Below are positions 1 through 7,769 of a DNA stretch of 36,521 nt, one piece after another. The position numbers were made by a program, and so were the translations under genes. The stretch lies in contig NZ_FOCO01000032.1 in the NCBI RefSeq assembly GCF_900110135.1, positions 1 to 36,521 of the forward strand, written 5' to 3'. The notes beneath the pieces were generated by a model. That model ran no database searches and was not told the DNA's origin. It saw only the letters and a program-made list of their open reading frames with translations. Positions within the stretch are counted from its first letter, which is position 1, and each line of letters opens with the position of its first letter. This DNA is from Pseudorhodobacter antarcticus. Its GTDB lineage: Bacteria; Pseudomonadota; Alphaproteobacteria; Rhodobacterales; Rhodobacteraceae.

Positions 1-20
1 TCTAAACGATCCAACCACCA

Positions 21-54
21 CCACAGACAAGCATTTCAAAATGCTTGTCTGTGG
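21..54. terminator. perfect 16-bp inverted repeat, probable terminator of an upstream gene
   Basis: The arms at 21-36 and 39-54 are exact reverse complements separated by two bases (CA). The right arm is followed by a loose pyrimidine/T-rich stretch (CTCTTGTTT). A hairpin this strong before the next gene most simply ends transcription entering from the left edge. The T tract is not uninterrupted, so a regulatory hairpin is also possible. Confidence 0.6.
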
Positions 55-115
55 CTCTTGTTTCGCACAAAAGCTGGGACCTTCATAAGACAAGCTTAAT
101 CAGGTTCTGCAGCGT

Positions 116-544
116 GTGGTCACTGTGAACGACGATATTGTCACCGTTCAGGGTGACTTACGCGGCCAGATCGACCGTGTGGTAACGGGTGTTCGGCGGC
201 TGGAACGTGATGCCATGTTGGCGGCCAAGCGCGAGCCGCGCCTGCCAAATGATTGGTTCGCGGCCATCCGCGCCTCGGTTCAGGCGCTTGATGAACGATT
301 GGCAAAGGCGGGCGACATGCCCAAGGCGGACGAGTTGCTGGAAGTATTGCGCGCCGTTGTCGCAAGTGCCGAGGCCCAGTTGGCCACTTCGGAAAAGCTG
401 TTCGAGTCCCTTGCCACGGTTGGGGACGATACCGAAAACCTGAAAGGTGCTATGTCTGAGATGACCCGGCTGGAAGAACGGATGAAAACAATCATCGAGA
501 CGGGCGGAACTCTCGTGCGCCGTCTTCAGCCAGAGGCGGGGTAG
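116..544 (+). CDS. small hypothetical coiled-coil protein
   Basis: A 142-residue protein that I do not recognise. It is acidic-to-neutral, rich in Ala, Leu, Glu and Arg, with heptad-like spacing over roughly residues 15-50 and 70-135, suggesting an all-helical coiled coil. It has no signal peptide, membrane segment or catalytic motif. The start is GTG at 116 (a second GTG lies at 125); an in-frame stop at 86-88 limits the upstream end, and neither start has a good ribosome binding site. It follows the hairpin at 21-54, so it is probably transcribed on its own. It converges with the CIA30 gene, with a GC-rich palindrome (557-564) plus T run between them that may act as a weak terminator. Confidence 0.6.
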   Translation: MVTVNDDIVTVQGDLRGQIDRVVTGVRRLERDAMLAAKREPRLPNDWFAAIRASVQALDERLAKAGDMPKADELLEVLRAVVASAEAQLATSEKLFESLATVGDDTENLKGAMSEMTRLEERMKTIIETGGTLVRRLQPEAG

Positions 545-573
545 GCCGGAAAGAAGGCCCGGGCTTTTGTGAT

Positions 574-1146
574 TCAGTAAAACCCAACCTCGCGCACGTC
601 GATCCGGGCGTCGTGGTCGCGGCCAAAGGCAACAACAGCAACTGAACTCAGGCTGCCTGGGCGGGGGATGTCGCGCAGCAACGCTCCCGAGGCGGTGAAC
701 GCATCCAGCGGCAGGTGCACTTCGGTCCAGCTTTCCGAAACCTCGAACCCGGCCTGATAGTATTGCCATGGCAGAGCCGTGCCCCCTGTCCGAAGGTGAA
801 CAAAGTAACGCTGGGTATTTCCGCGCACGACGAGTCGCACGCCGGTTGTGCCCTCGGGCGGCGGGTTGGTCAGATCAAGTCGCATCTGGATGAACCCGCC
901 TCGGTTGGCGGTGCTGACCCGGCCGCTCATGCGCGCGAAGGGCTGGCCGCCTTCTTGCGCAAAACTGACACCTCCGGTCGACACGCCGCCCATCACCTGA
1001 TCGGTGAAAAACCGCCAACGGATTTCCGGCTGCATGGTGAAATCCTCAATGAGTATCGGCCCGGTTGCAGACCCGTCCGCCAGCGCAGGCGGCATTGCCA
1101 CACCAAGGAGCGTCGCCAGAAGGATAGCTAGAAAAAGAGTGCGCAT
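574..1146 (-). CDS. CIA30-family exported protein
   Basis: A 190-residue protein with an N-terminal signal peptide (about residues 1-23, ending PALA) and a CIA30 beta-sandwich (NDUFAF1 family). Visible landmarks are the opening ILIEDF strand, WRFFTDQVMGGVS near residues 44-56, GGFIQMRLDL, and a late LPLDAF strand. In mitochondria CIA30 proteins assist complex I assembly; bacterial members are uncharacterised and this one is probably periplasmic. The start is taken at 1146 because the signal peptide begins there; in-frame sequence further upstream lies inside the DUF427 remnant. It is the last gene of the photolyase-like operon, 8 bp after the natural stop of the DUF427 pseudogene, so it depends on upstream transcription. 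Confidence 0.85.
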   Translation of the reverse strand: MRTLFLAILLATLLGVAMPPALADGSATGPILIEDFTMQPEIRWRFFTDQVMGGVSTGGVSFAQEGGQPFARMSGRVSTANRGGFIQMRLDLTNPPPEGTTGVRLVVRGNTQRYFVHLRTGGTALPWQYYQAGFEVSESWTEVHLPLDAFTASGALLRDIPRPGSLSSVAVVAFGRDHDARIDVREVGFY

Positions 1147-1154
1147 GACGCTTT

Positions 1155-1628
1155 CTACCAATGTTGCGTGCCGGGCGCACCCTTGATCTGGCCTTCCAGA
1201 TTGGGTGTGACCCAGCCGCCGTAAAAATCGCCCGGCTGAGGAATGACGCGCAGATCGCCGACCCAAGCCTCGTCCATCTGCCCGGCATAGAACGCAAGAT
1301 AGCCCGCAAGTGCAGTATAACCGGCGGTGGGGCGATCATAGCACCACGCAGCGCGGGCGGCCGTCCTGCCTCCGGAGATTATATTGAAATAGCGCGCGAC
1401 GCCCTTCCATTCACAAAAACTGCTGCCTTGAACCGGGCGCAGGATGGCTTGGATGTCCTCTCACGGCAGGTAATAGCTGGGGGCATGGTGGGTTTCCATC
1501 ACCCGCAGGGCGCGTGTGGTTTCAGCGACCAGCACACCACCCAGCCGGATCATGATCCGCTGCGGCACGGGTTCCAGCGCGGGCGGGCGGGGGTAGGATT
1601 GCACGTTTTCGCGTTGCATTTCGGTCAT
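1155..1628 (-). pseudogene. DUF427 protein interrupted by an in-frame TGA
   Basis: The 158-codon frame starts with ATG at 1628, overlapping the TGA of the UbiG-like gene (ATGA), and ends with TAG at 1155-1157. The first 55 residues (ending ETHHAPSYYLP) and the residues after codon 56 (EDIQAILRPVQ, SSFCEWKGVARYF, GWVTPNLEGQIKGAPGT near the end) match DUF427 from end to end. Codon 56 is TGA (1461-1463). A CGA-to-TGA change would explain it, because Arg or Pro commonly follows YYLP in the family. No good internal restart lies just after the stop, so the product should be a non-functional 55-residue stub. DUF427 has no established reaction. A sequencing error is the main alternative. Confidence 0.85.
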
Positions 1629-2335
1629 GCGTCAGCCCCATTCGGTTTGTGCGCGGTCCCCATATACAGGATGGCCGTCATCGGCAGACGGCCAAATGTC
1701 AGATCGAACCGGCGGTTGATCCCGCGCGGGCCAAGGCCGGTGACGGCGCCCGGCACCAACCCGGCACCCTGCATTGCGGTGCGCAACTCGCGTGGTTTGA
1801 TGAACATGGTGGGGTCATGCGTGCCGCGTGGCAAAAGGCGCAGCAGGTCTTCAGTGATCGTGATGGTGGCAAGCCTGGCCAGCGGGTTGCGGTTGATCGT
1901 GTCGAACAGGAACATCCCACCGGGGCGCAGAACGCGGGTGACTTCGGACAAGACCTTAGTCAAGTCGGCGACATGTTCCAGCACATCGACGCAGACAACA
2001 GCGTCAAAACTGCTGTCATCGTAGGGCAAAGCCTCGCCCACGCCGACATCATAGCCGATGCGCAAACCTGTCGTGCGGGCATGGGCGCGGGCGGCGTCGA
2101 TGGCATCAGCCGCCGGGTCGATCCCGGTGACGTGTGCGCCGCGCTCCGCCAATGCCTCGGCCATGAACCCCCCGGCACAGCCAAGGTCCAGCACCGCTTT
2201 GCCCTGCCAGTCGATCTGTCGGTCGAACCATTTCAACCGCCCCGGTACAAGGTTTTTCAGCGTGCGCACCCAGCGGATATCGTCTGACCACCAGCGATCG
2301 GCCACTTTGTCGTAGATCGTCAGGTCATTGCGCAC
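1625..2335 (-). CDS. UbiG-like SAM-dependent methyltransferase
   Basis: A 236-residue class I methyltransferase, close in size to UbiG (about 240). SAM motif I is VLDLGCAGG at residues 48-56. An acidic residue (GIDPAADAI) follows beta-2, motif post-I/II is FDAVVCVDVLEHV, and motif III is LRPGGMFLFDTINR. The sequence is closest to 2-polyprenyl-6-hydroxyphenol / 3-demethylubiquinol O-methyltransferases, but the operon is not a ubiquinone operon, so the substrate may be another lipid or aromatic compound. The GTG start at 2335 lies one base after the TAA of the preceding gene. The stop overlaps the start of the DUF427 remnant. Class is certain; exact substrate is not. Confidence 0.85.
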   Translation of the reverse strand: MRNDLTIYDKVADRWWSDDIRWVRTLKNLVPGRLKWFDRQIDWQGKAVLDLGCAGGFMAEALAERGAHVTGIDPAADAIDAARAHARTTGLRIGYDVGVGEALPYDDSSFDAVVCVDVLEHVADLTKVLSEVTRVLRPGGMFLFDTINRNPLARLATITITEDLLRLLPRGTHDPTMFIKPRELRTAMQGAGLVPGAVTGLGPRGINRRFDLTFGRLPMTAILYMGTAHKPNGADA

Positions 2336-2336
2336 C

Positions 2337-3152
2337 TTATTGGTCCTTTGTCTTGTTCAGGCGGGGCAGTATGTAGGGCACGGCTGCGCGGTAGCGATCA
2401 AAGCGGGCGCCGTAGCGGGCGGCAAATCGGCGCTCTTTCAGGCGCGGGGCCAGCAGGCAATACGCCGTAAACGCAGATGCTAGCACCAGTTGGTCTGGCG
2501 TCCAGACCGGAGGCGTCCACAGCGTCAGCGCAAAGGCCACATAGATCGGCTGGCGGATCAGGCGGAACAGACCGCTGGTCGGCATGTCCGGGAACACCGG
2601 GCGGATCCGCGCCAAAAGCGACATCCAGCCCAGCGCGCCGGATTGCACTTCGGCCCCCGCATCAAAGCTGGCTTTCAGCAGGATCAACCAGCTTGCGGCA
2701 TAGGCGGTGGTCATGGCCCAGAACGCGGCACCTTCGGCCCGGAACCAGACAGTGCCCGACGGCGTCCACAGCGCAAACAGCGCCAGCAATTGGGCCGAGG
2801 CGATGATGGCATAGGTGGTGGTGGCAAGTGTTTGCCCATGCGGACCTGGGATCAGCATCGCCAGCAACCGCCCACCGCGCGGGGTCAGGAACAGTGAATG
2901 CGCCAGCGGGAACTGCACGATCAGTGCTGCATTGGCCAACGTGGCCCAAGGCCAAGGCACCGTGCCAAGGCTTTCGCTCAGGCCAAAGAACATCGCCACG
3001 ATCATCGCCAGAACGCCTGCGGCAAACAAAGCATGGCACAGCGCACCAAAGGTCAGCGCCAACGCGATCCTCCCCGCCCCAGCGGGCGGGCGCAGGGCGA
3101 CGCGGATCAGCGTGATCAGTCGGGCGATGCGGGGATCGGTCCACATGGTCAT
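2337..3152 (-). CDS. ICMT/NnrU-like integral membrane methyltransferase-family protein
   Basis: A 271-residue multi-pass membrane protein with about six hydrophobic segments (roughly residues 27-56, 68-88, 110-130, 140-160, 200-218 and 224-240). The C-terminal third carries the isoprenylcysteine/phospholipid methyltransferase signature: RLIRQPIYVAFAL, then LKERRFAARYGARFDRYRAAV and a final YILP. In the family this region binds SAM at the membrane face and methylates lipid or prenylated substrates; NnrU-like relatives have unproven roles. The ATG at 3152 overlaps the ancestral TGA of the FAD oxidoreductase (3149-3151), showing translational coupling. A second ATG at 3146 is possible. Confidence 0.75.
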   Translation of the reverse strand: MTMWTDPRIARLITLIRVALRPPAGAGRIALALTFGALCHALFAAGVLAMIVAMFFGLSESLGTVPWPWATLANAALIVQFPLAHSLFLTPRGGRLLAMLIPGPHGQTLATTTYAIIASAQLLALFALWTPSGTVWFRAEGAAFWAMTTAYAASWLILLKASFDAGAEVQSGALGWMSLLARIRPVFPDMPTSGLFRLIRQPIYVAFALTLWTPPVWTPDQLVLASAFTAYCLLAPRLKERRFAARYGARFDRYRAAVPYILPRLNKTKDQ

Positions 3153-4081
3153 CTTCGCGCCAGCAGATCAGCGGCAATAGTGGTGCCGCTGTCCCATGCC
3201 GCCTCGATGCGCGCGCCAAGGCATCAGTCGCCGCCCAGATAAAGGCTGCCATCGTCGCTGCACAAAAACGACTGGCCAAGCGGTTGCGTGACCCGCGCAT
3301 AGCGCCAACGGTGGGTGGAGGCGTGGGTGACGGTGGCGGCGGATATACTCAGCCTGTCGCACAGCAGGGGCAGCATGCAGGCTGTCAGCATTGTTGGATC
3401 ATCCTCTAGATGTGCCGCACTGAACGCCTCACTGGCCTGTGCGACCCATAGTGCGCCATGTTTTTGGGGGCGGCCCGGCTTGGCGCTGTCTTGCGCGATC
3501 CATGCCAAGGGATCATCGGTATCCTTGCGGGTGATGAAGGGGGCCCGGCCCGCGACAGCAGCCATCAACGTCAGGCATGGGGCGATTTGTACCGCGCCAA
3601 GGCGCGCTACCAGCGGGTGATCCGCGCCCATAAGGGCCGCCACCTGCGGCGCGGGCACTGTGACCACAACCGATGCCGCACGTAAGGTGCCGTCAGCCAG
3701 ATGCAGCAGCCAGCCCCCTGCATCTGGCACCAGACGCAGCACTTGCGCATTTTGCCGAATATCCAGCCCGGCCCCAAGCGCCTTGGGAAGGGCCGACATA
3801 CCCGGCACACCCACACTGTGCGTGCGCCCCGTGCCATCCGGCCATCCGGCCAGCGTGCCCGCCTTTTCCAGCGCCGCCAGCACGCTGGAAAACCCCGCGC
3901 CATGCGCATTCACATATTGCGCGCCGTGGTCAAATTGCAGATCGCCTGACCGACGCGTGGCCACACGGCCACCAATGCCCCGGCCCTTGTCCAGCACCAC
4001 GGGGGCCATGCCTGCGTCGGCCAACTTGCGCGCGCAGGCCAGTCCGGCCATGCCTGCGCCAATGATGATTATTGGCGTCAT
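3149..4081 (-). pseudogene. renalase-like NAD(P)/FAD-dependent oxidoreductase with a Trp-to-stop change
   Basis: The protein begins with a Rossmann dinucleotide site (IIIIGAGMAGLACARKL, GxGxxG at residues 8-13) followed by GRGIGGRVATRR, as in renalase/amine-oxidase-type flavoproteins. The current reading frame stops at TGA 3224-3226, after 285 codons, directly after YLGGD. The next 24 in-frame codons read CLGARIEAAWDSGTTIAA and run to a TGA at 3149-3151 that overlaps the next gene. In the family this place is GDW, part of the C-terminal FAD-contact helix, so the stop replaces Trp (TGG to TGA) and removes the last 25 residues. The ATG at 4081 overlaps the upstream gene's stop. The truncated product (3224-4081) could be made but would probably bind FAD poorly. 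Normal substrate is unknown. Confidence 0.85.
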
Positions 4082-5304
4082 GCGGGGAACACCTGTTCCA
4101 GAATCAGCGGGATGTTCTGCTTTACCTTGAAGAAGCCAGCCGTGGCATGGGGCCAAATGGCCGCATCCCAACCCCGCCGCCATTCGCAAAAGGTGATGCC
4201 TGCGCGGGCAAGCGACGGGGCTGCGTCATCCATAAAGTCCCGCAGGGGGCCAGTGGTGATGTAGGGCGTGGCGATTTGCGTGGCGCCGCTGGCAGCTGCC
4301 CATTTGGCCAGAGCTGCGGGGTCGGCTGCGTGCAGAGTGACGGGGGCTGCGCCGATCCTTAAGGCGGCATCTGCCAAGGCGCCCGCCTCGAATGCATGGA
4401 CAAGGTCCGACACGGGTAAGGGTGATCGCAAGTGGCTGGTGGTCAGCGTGGCCGTGGTCCGGATATCAAGGGCGGACAGGTCGAAATCCTCCACCCGGCA
4501 ATCCTCGTCGGTTATCAGCAGGGCCGTGGGCTTGCCGGGCTGTGGGGTTGTGACAGGACGCAAAGGCCGCACCGAAGGCAGGCCGTCAGGCTCGGTCGCC
4601 TCAAGGCCCTGTGTGACCTCGGCCAGATCGGACGGGCGAGGGGTGAACCGCCCAGCGGTGAAGGTGGCGATGTTCTGGGCATCGGCCGGATAGGGTTTGC
4701 CGCGCGTGTGCAGCCCCGCCACCCAACGCCAGCCCAGCGTGTTAGATGCGGCGTCGCCGTCCAAGAGATGCCGGTAAAAGAAATCTGCCCCCAGCCGCCA
4801 TGGCAGGCCAAGGGTGAATATCCAGATCGAGGCGAACCACATCCGCGCGTGGTTGTGCAGATAGCCGGTCTCCACCAGTTCGGTGGCCCAGGCGTCAAAA
4901 CACTCCAGCCCTGTTTGCCCGCTTATCGCGCGCTCCACATCACGGCGCAGGCGGCGGTCACGATCAAGGGCGGCAAGGTCGGCGTCCAGCCCCGTTCTGT
5001 AGCTGGCCCAGACCTGCGGGCGGCGTTCCAGCCAGCCTTTGAAATAGCCTCGCCAGATCACCTCTTGCACGAATTTCTCGGCATCCTCGGGGCCATGGGC
5101 GGCCAGTGCGGCTGCTACCGCATCCTGCTCCAGCACCAGCCTGCGCCGGATATAGGGCGACAGGACTGACACCGCTTTGTGCGCGCCGGGCCCATGGTCG
5201 GTGTTGCGGCAATTGGCATAACGGCGGCCCATACGGGGGATGAATGCCTGCAGGATTGCATCGCCAGCGGCGCGCCTGGGGGGCCAGTCTGTCATCAGTG
5301 TCAT
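4078..5304 (-). CDS. photolyase-related FAD-binding protein with unusual domain order
   Basis: A 408-residue protein. Residues about 25-225 match the helical FAD-binding domain of cryptochromes/photolyases: GRRYANCRN, HKAVSVLSPYIRRRLV (TSxLSPYLxxGxxS-like), FVQEVIWRGYF, TGYLHNHARMWFAS and LLDGDAASNTLGWRWVAG, which keeps the N/R and DGD-N flavin contacts and a Trp at the end of the electron-transfer chain. The usual N-terminal antenna domain is absent. Instead an alpha/beta region follows (about 258-408), starting ALLITDEDCRVEDF. It may repair UV lesions, be a light sensor, or do neither. The start is set at 5304 because that ATG overlaps the TGA of the ABC1 gene; an ATG at 5325 is in frame but would overlap that gene further. 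The stop overlaps the next start (ATGA). Confidence 0.8.
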   Translation of the reverse strand: MTLMTDWPPRRAAGDAILQAFIPRMGRRYANCRNTDHGPGAHKAVSVLSPYIRRRLVLEQDAVAAALAAHGPEDAEKFVQEVIWRGYFKGWLERRPQVWASYRTGLDADLAALDRDRRLRRDVERAISGQTGLECFDAWATELVETGYLHNHARMWFASIWIFTLGLPWRLGADFFYRHLLDGDAASNTLGWRWVAGLHTRGKPYPADAQNIATFTAGRFTPRPSDLAEVTQGLEATEPDGLPSVRPLRPVTTPQPGKPTALLITDEDCRVEDFDLSALDIRTTATLTTSHLRSPLPVSDLVHAFEAGALADAALRIGAAPVTLHAADPAALAKWAAASGATQIATPYITTGPLRDFMDDAAPSLARAGITFCEWRRGWDAAIWPHATAGFFKVKQNIPLILEQVFPA

Positions 5305-6638
5305 TCCGGGGATTGTGCGCGGCAATAGGTTTCCACCATCGGGCGCAGGGCCACTCGCGCGCGCAGCTTGGCGGCCATAAGATACATCCCGCCGATCTTG
5401 CGGTGCAAAAACAGCGTGGCGGCGGGGGGCACATGGGCAAGCTCGCGGTCATTGCCGATGGCCAGACCCATGTCGCGCAACGTTTCCAACAAGGTGCTGG
5501 TGCCGAAATCAAAGAGAGTGTCTTGCCGGACCGGGCCCATAGCGGTGGCAAACATGGATTGTATCAGCGCCTGATGATGCGGGGCAGTGTCCGGGCCGTA
5601 GTATCCAATGCGCAGCATGGCCTCATGCGTGGCCTCGGCCCCGCCATCCAGCGCCACGCGGGCCAGCATCCGGAAATCTTCGGCAAGCGCGGGGGAGATC
5701 AGCTGCACCGCGCCGAAATCCAAAAGCACGATACGGTTGGTGCTGGGATCAAACCGGTAGTTGGCAAGGTTTGGGTCGGTCTGCATGGCGCCAAACACGA
5801 ACAACTCGCGCAGCACCAGATCGATCAATGCCGTGGCCACCCGGTCGCGCTGGGCTTGCGGCGCGTCCACCAAACTGTCCAGCGGCGCGCTTTCCAAATA
5901 GCGCATGGCGAGCACTTGCGGTGTGCACAATGCATCATGCAGAGCGGGCAAGGCAAAGATGTCAGACCCCTCCATCAGGCTGCCGAAGCGTGCCAGATGG
6001 TGCGCCTCGGCCAGATAATCCGCCTCGGCGTGCAACTGGCGCTTGGCCTCAGTCAGAAGTGGCGACAGGTCCATGCCGCGCGGGAGCAGGCCCGGCAGGC
6101 GCAACAAGGTGGCAACGTTGTCGACATCGCTGTCGATACTTGCGCGGACGCCGGGGTATTGCACCTTGATGGCAAGCTCTGTCCCATCGGGCAGGATGGC
6201 CCGGTGGACCTGGCCGATGGATGCGGCAGCAAACGGGCGCACGTCAAAGCGGGCAAAGCGGCTGTACCAGCCCGGCCCCCATTCGGCATTCAGCACGGCT
6301 TGCAACTGTTTGGGTGGCATGTGGCGCGCATCATCGCGCATCCGCGACAGGATTGTGGCCAACTCACCCGGCAACACGATCCCGGTATCCATGGACAGCA
6401 TCTGCCCCAGCTTCAGCGCAGCCCCGCGCAGGTGCGATAGCCCGTCCGTCAGCCTCAGAGTGTTGGCAGGCGTCAGCAGCAATTGCGTCAAGTCCGGCCG
6501 CTTGCCCCCCGCCAGTGCGCGCAATCCCCCTGTAGCCACGCTGCCCGCGATGCCTGTGGCCATGCCGCCAAAGTGCCACAGCCGAGCTGCGCGCCCAGTG
6601 GGTACGGCCGCGCCGTTGCTGTCATTGGGATGGGGCAA
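5301..6638 (-). CDS. ABC1/UbiB-family atypical protein kinase-like ATPase
   Basis: A 445-residue ABC1 (AarF/UbiB/ADCK) protein with every diagnostic element: KxGQ at 76-79 (RGAALKLGQM), the Ala-rich loop FAAASIGQVHRA at 136-147, the ATP-site lysine AIKVQ at about 158, the catalytic-loop variant QTDPNLAN at 286-293, and DFG at 307-309. The family supports ubiquinone and other prenyl-lipid pathways, probably by ATP hydrolysis linked to lipid extraction. It lacks the two C-terminal transmembrane helices of E. coli UbiB and resembles the COQ8/ADCK type in length. Its TGA overlaps the start of the photolyase-like gene, tying the two in expression. Confidence 0.92.
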   Translation of the reverse strand: MPHPNDSNGAAVPTGRAARLWHFGGMATGIAGSVATGGLRALAGGKRPDLTQLLLTPANTLRLTDGLSHLRGAALKLGQMLSMDTGIVLPGELATILSRMRDDARHMPPKQLQAVLNAEWGPGWYSRFARFDVRPFAAASIGQVHRAILPDGTELAIKVQYPGVRASIDSDVDNVATLLRLPGLLPRGMDLSPLLTEAKRQLHAEADYLAEAHHLARFGSLMEGSDIFALPALHDALCTPQVLAMRYLESAPLDSLVDAPQAQRDRVATALIDLVLRELFVFGAMQTDPNLANYRFDPSTNRIVLLDFGAVQLISPALAEDFRMLARVALDGGAEATHEAMLRIGYYGPDTAPHHQALIQSMFATAMGPVRQDTLFDFGTSTLLETLRDMGLAIGNDRELAHVPPAATLFLHRKIGGMYLMAAKLRARVALRPMVETYCRAQSPE

Positions 6639-6652
6639 GGCGGTCTCCTACA

Positions 6653-7045
6653 TCAGTTGGCAATGTAGGCGGATTGCTTGCGCAACCGACGCAGGTGCCA
6701 GCGGTAGATCACCGGGGTCAGCACATAGTCGTAGGCGGAGCTGGCGATGTCCCTGATCCCCGGCAAGCCAACGATCCGGCCGAGCAAGCGATAGCGCGGC
6801 ATCTGCGCCCAAAGCACCAGAAACGCCGGAATACCCGATGTCAGCTTGCCGTCATGCAGCACATACAGCCGCCGCGCCGCCTTGTCGGCATTCAGCCCCC
6901 ACTGGTTGCGCGCGTCCGTGTTCAGATCATCAAACCGTATCGGCAGGCCCGCCTTGCCCGCATAGCGCGCGTAATGCCCAATCTCAAAATTACAGACCGG
7001 GCAGTTGCCGTTGTAGAGAACGGATGTTCTGGTGCTGTTTTCCAT
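6653..7045 (-). CDS. DCC-family (DUF393) thiol-disulfide oxidoreductase-like protein
   Basis: A 130-residue protein with YNGNCPVC at residues 11-18, the form of the DCC motif that gives a CxxC pair on a thioredoxin-like fold, followed by FDDLNTDA and a hydrophobic IPAFLVLWAQMP segment typical of the family. Substrate is unknown; thiol redox activity is inferred from the motif. It is the first gene of the minus-strand operon, 14 bp before the ABC1 kinase start, so the operon promoter should lie in 7046-7320. Confidence 0.85.
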   Translation of the reverse strand: MENSTRTSVLYNGNCPVCNFEIGHYARYAGKAGLPIRFDDLNTDARNQWGLNADKAARRLYVLHDGKLTSGIPAFLVLWAQMPRYRLLGRIVGLPGIRDIASSAYDYVLTPVIYRWHLRRLRKQSAYIAN

Positions 7046-7320
7046 ATCGGTTAGTTAGGCCTGCCACGAGTGAAGTCCAACCGATGGCCCCGGCGCTGTG
7101 ACTTCCCATACGTCCGGGCTAACCTTCCTCGCTAGCAGCGTGAATAGCCTTGCGCGGCGTTGCGGCCCCGTTGAGCAGATCCATGTGGACCGAAGAAGCC
7201 CATGGCTACGCAGATCTTTAATAGGATCATTTTTTTACTTAGTATTCAGTTGATTACCGTAGCGCGCAGAGCGATTCTGATTGCACGAAACGGATGCAAC
7301 TCACCCACGGAGAGCCCACC
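7046..7320. other. divergent intergenic region
   Basis: This 275-bp gap separates the start of the photolyase-like operon (minus) from the first small plus-strand gene. It contains an AT-rich stretch at about 7215-7255 that must hold promoter elements for one or both directions. I see no convincing -35/-10 pair. A GGAGAG ribosome binding site at 7309-7314 serves the ATG at 7321. Confidence 0.4.
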
Positions 7321-7548
7321 ATGACCACCCGCCGCGCCGCCGACAATGCCAAAGCCCTCGACGCCTTCATGACCACCAAGGTCCAGATTGACGCGATGCT
7401 GGCGCGCTTGATGGCCCTGAGCGACGACCATTTCAACACCCACCCCGACGAGATCCACTGGGGTGACGTCGGCACCCTGAACCATTACGCCAGCCTGCTG
7501 CGCCAGATCACCGACGGCGCGTTTAATGAGGGCGAGCATGCCGCTTGA
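7321..7548 (+). CDS. small hypothetical protein, first of a three-gene cluster
   Basis: A 75-residue soluble protein starting MTTRRAADNAKALDAF, mostly helical and acidic, with no catalytic motif. ATG at 7321 is preferred over an in-frame ATG at 7294 because GGAGAG (7309-7314) sits six bases before it. Its TGA (7546-7548) overlaps the TTG start of the next gene. Proteins of this kind sit before DUF3489 genes in related genomes (from memory), but no function is known. Confidence 0.65.
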   Translation: MTTRRAADNAKALDAFMTTKVQIDAMLARLMALSDDHFNTHPDEIHWGDVGTLNHYASLLRQITDGAFNEGEHAA

Positions 7549-7760
7549 TCCCGCCGCGCCACCGGATCGAACAGGACGCCATCACCGCCGCTTGGGAGGC
7601 TGAACGCTTCGCCGCCTTCGATGACGCCATCGCCCTGTTGCGCGAGATCGCCGATCTGGACCGCGACGACGATGGCGACGTGATCATCGGCACGGATGCC
7701 GACGGCCACAACGACCTGATGTCGCGCATCACCGCCTTCCTTGCCACGCACGACCAATAG
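7545..7760 (+). CDS. small acidic hypothetical protein with TTG start
   Basis: A 71-residue protein, very acidic in the middle (EIADLDRDDDGDVIIGTDADG), function unknown. An in-frame stop at 7527-7529 leaves TTG at 7545 as the only plausible start. It overlaps the upstream TGA as TTGA, so translation is probably coupled. The Asp-rich segment superficially resembles a calcium loop, but there is no EF-hand framework around it. Confidence 0.6.
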   Translation: MIPPRHRIEQDAITAAWEAERFAAFDDAIALLREIADLDRDDDGDVIIGTDADGHNDLMSRITAFLATHDQ

Positions 7761-7769
7761 GGGAACGCC

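Noticed and set aside
1046-1339. 97-codon minus-strand frame overlapping CIA30 and DUF427
   Set aside because: The DUF427 reading in another frame explains the same DNA with recognisable family sequence; this frame has no homology-like features.
1461-3226. Idea that TGA is recoded as an amino acid in this organism
   Set aside because: TGA is the ordinary stop of many intact genes here, usually in ATGA overlaps, and only one of the two internal TGAs is at a Trp position. Nonsense mutation is simpler.
7200-7240. TGATCC on the minus strand near 7220 as a RpoE-type (singlet-oxygen) -35 element for the photolyase-like operon
   Set aside because: The hexamer matches my memory of the Rhodobacter RpoE -35, but no matching -10 is seen at the expected spacing.
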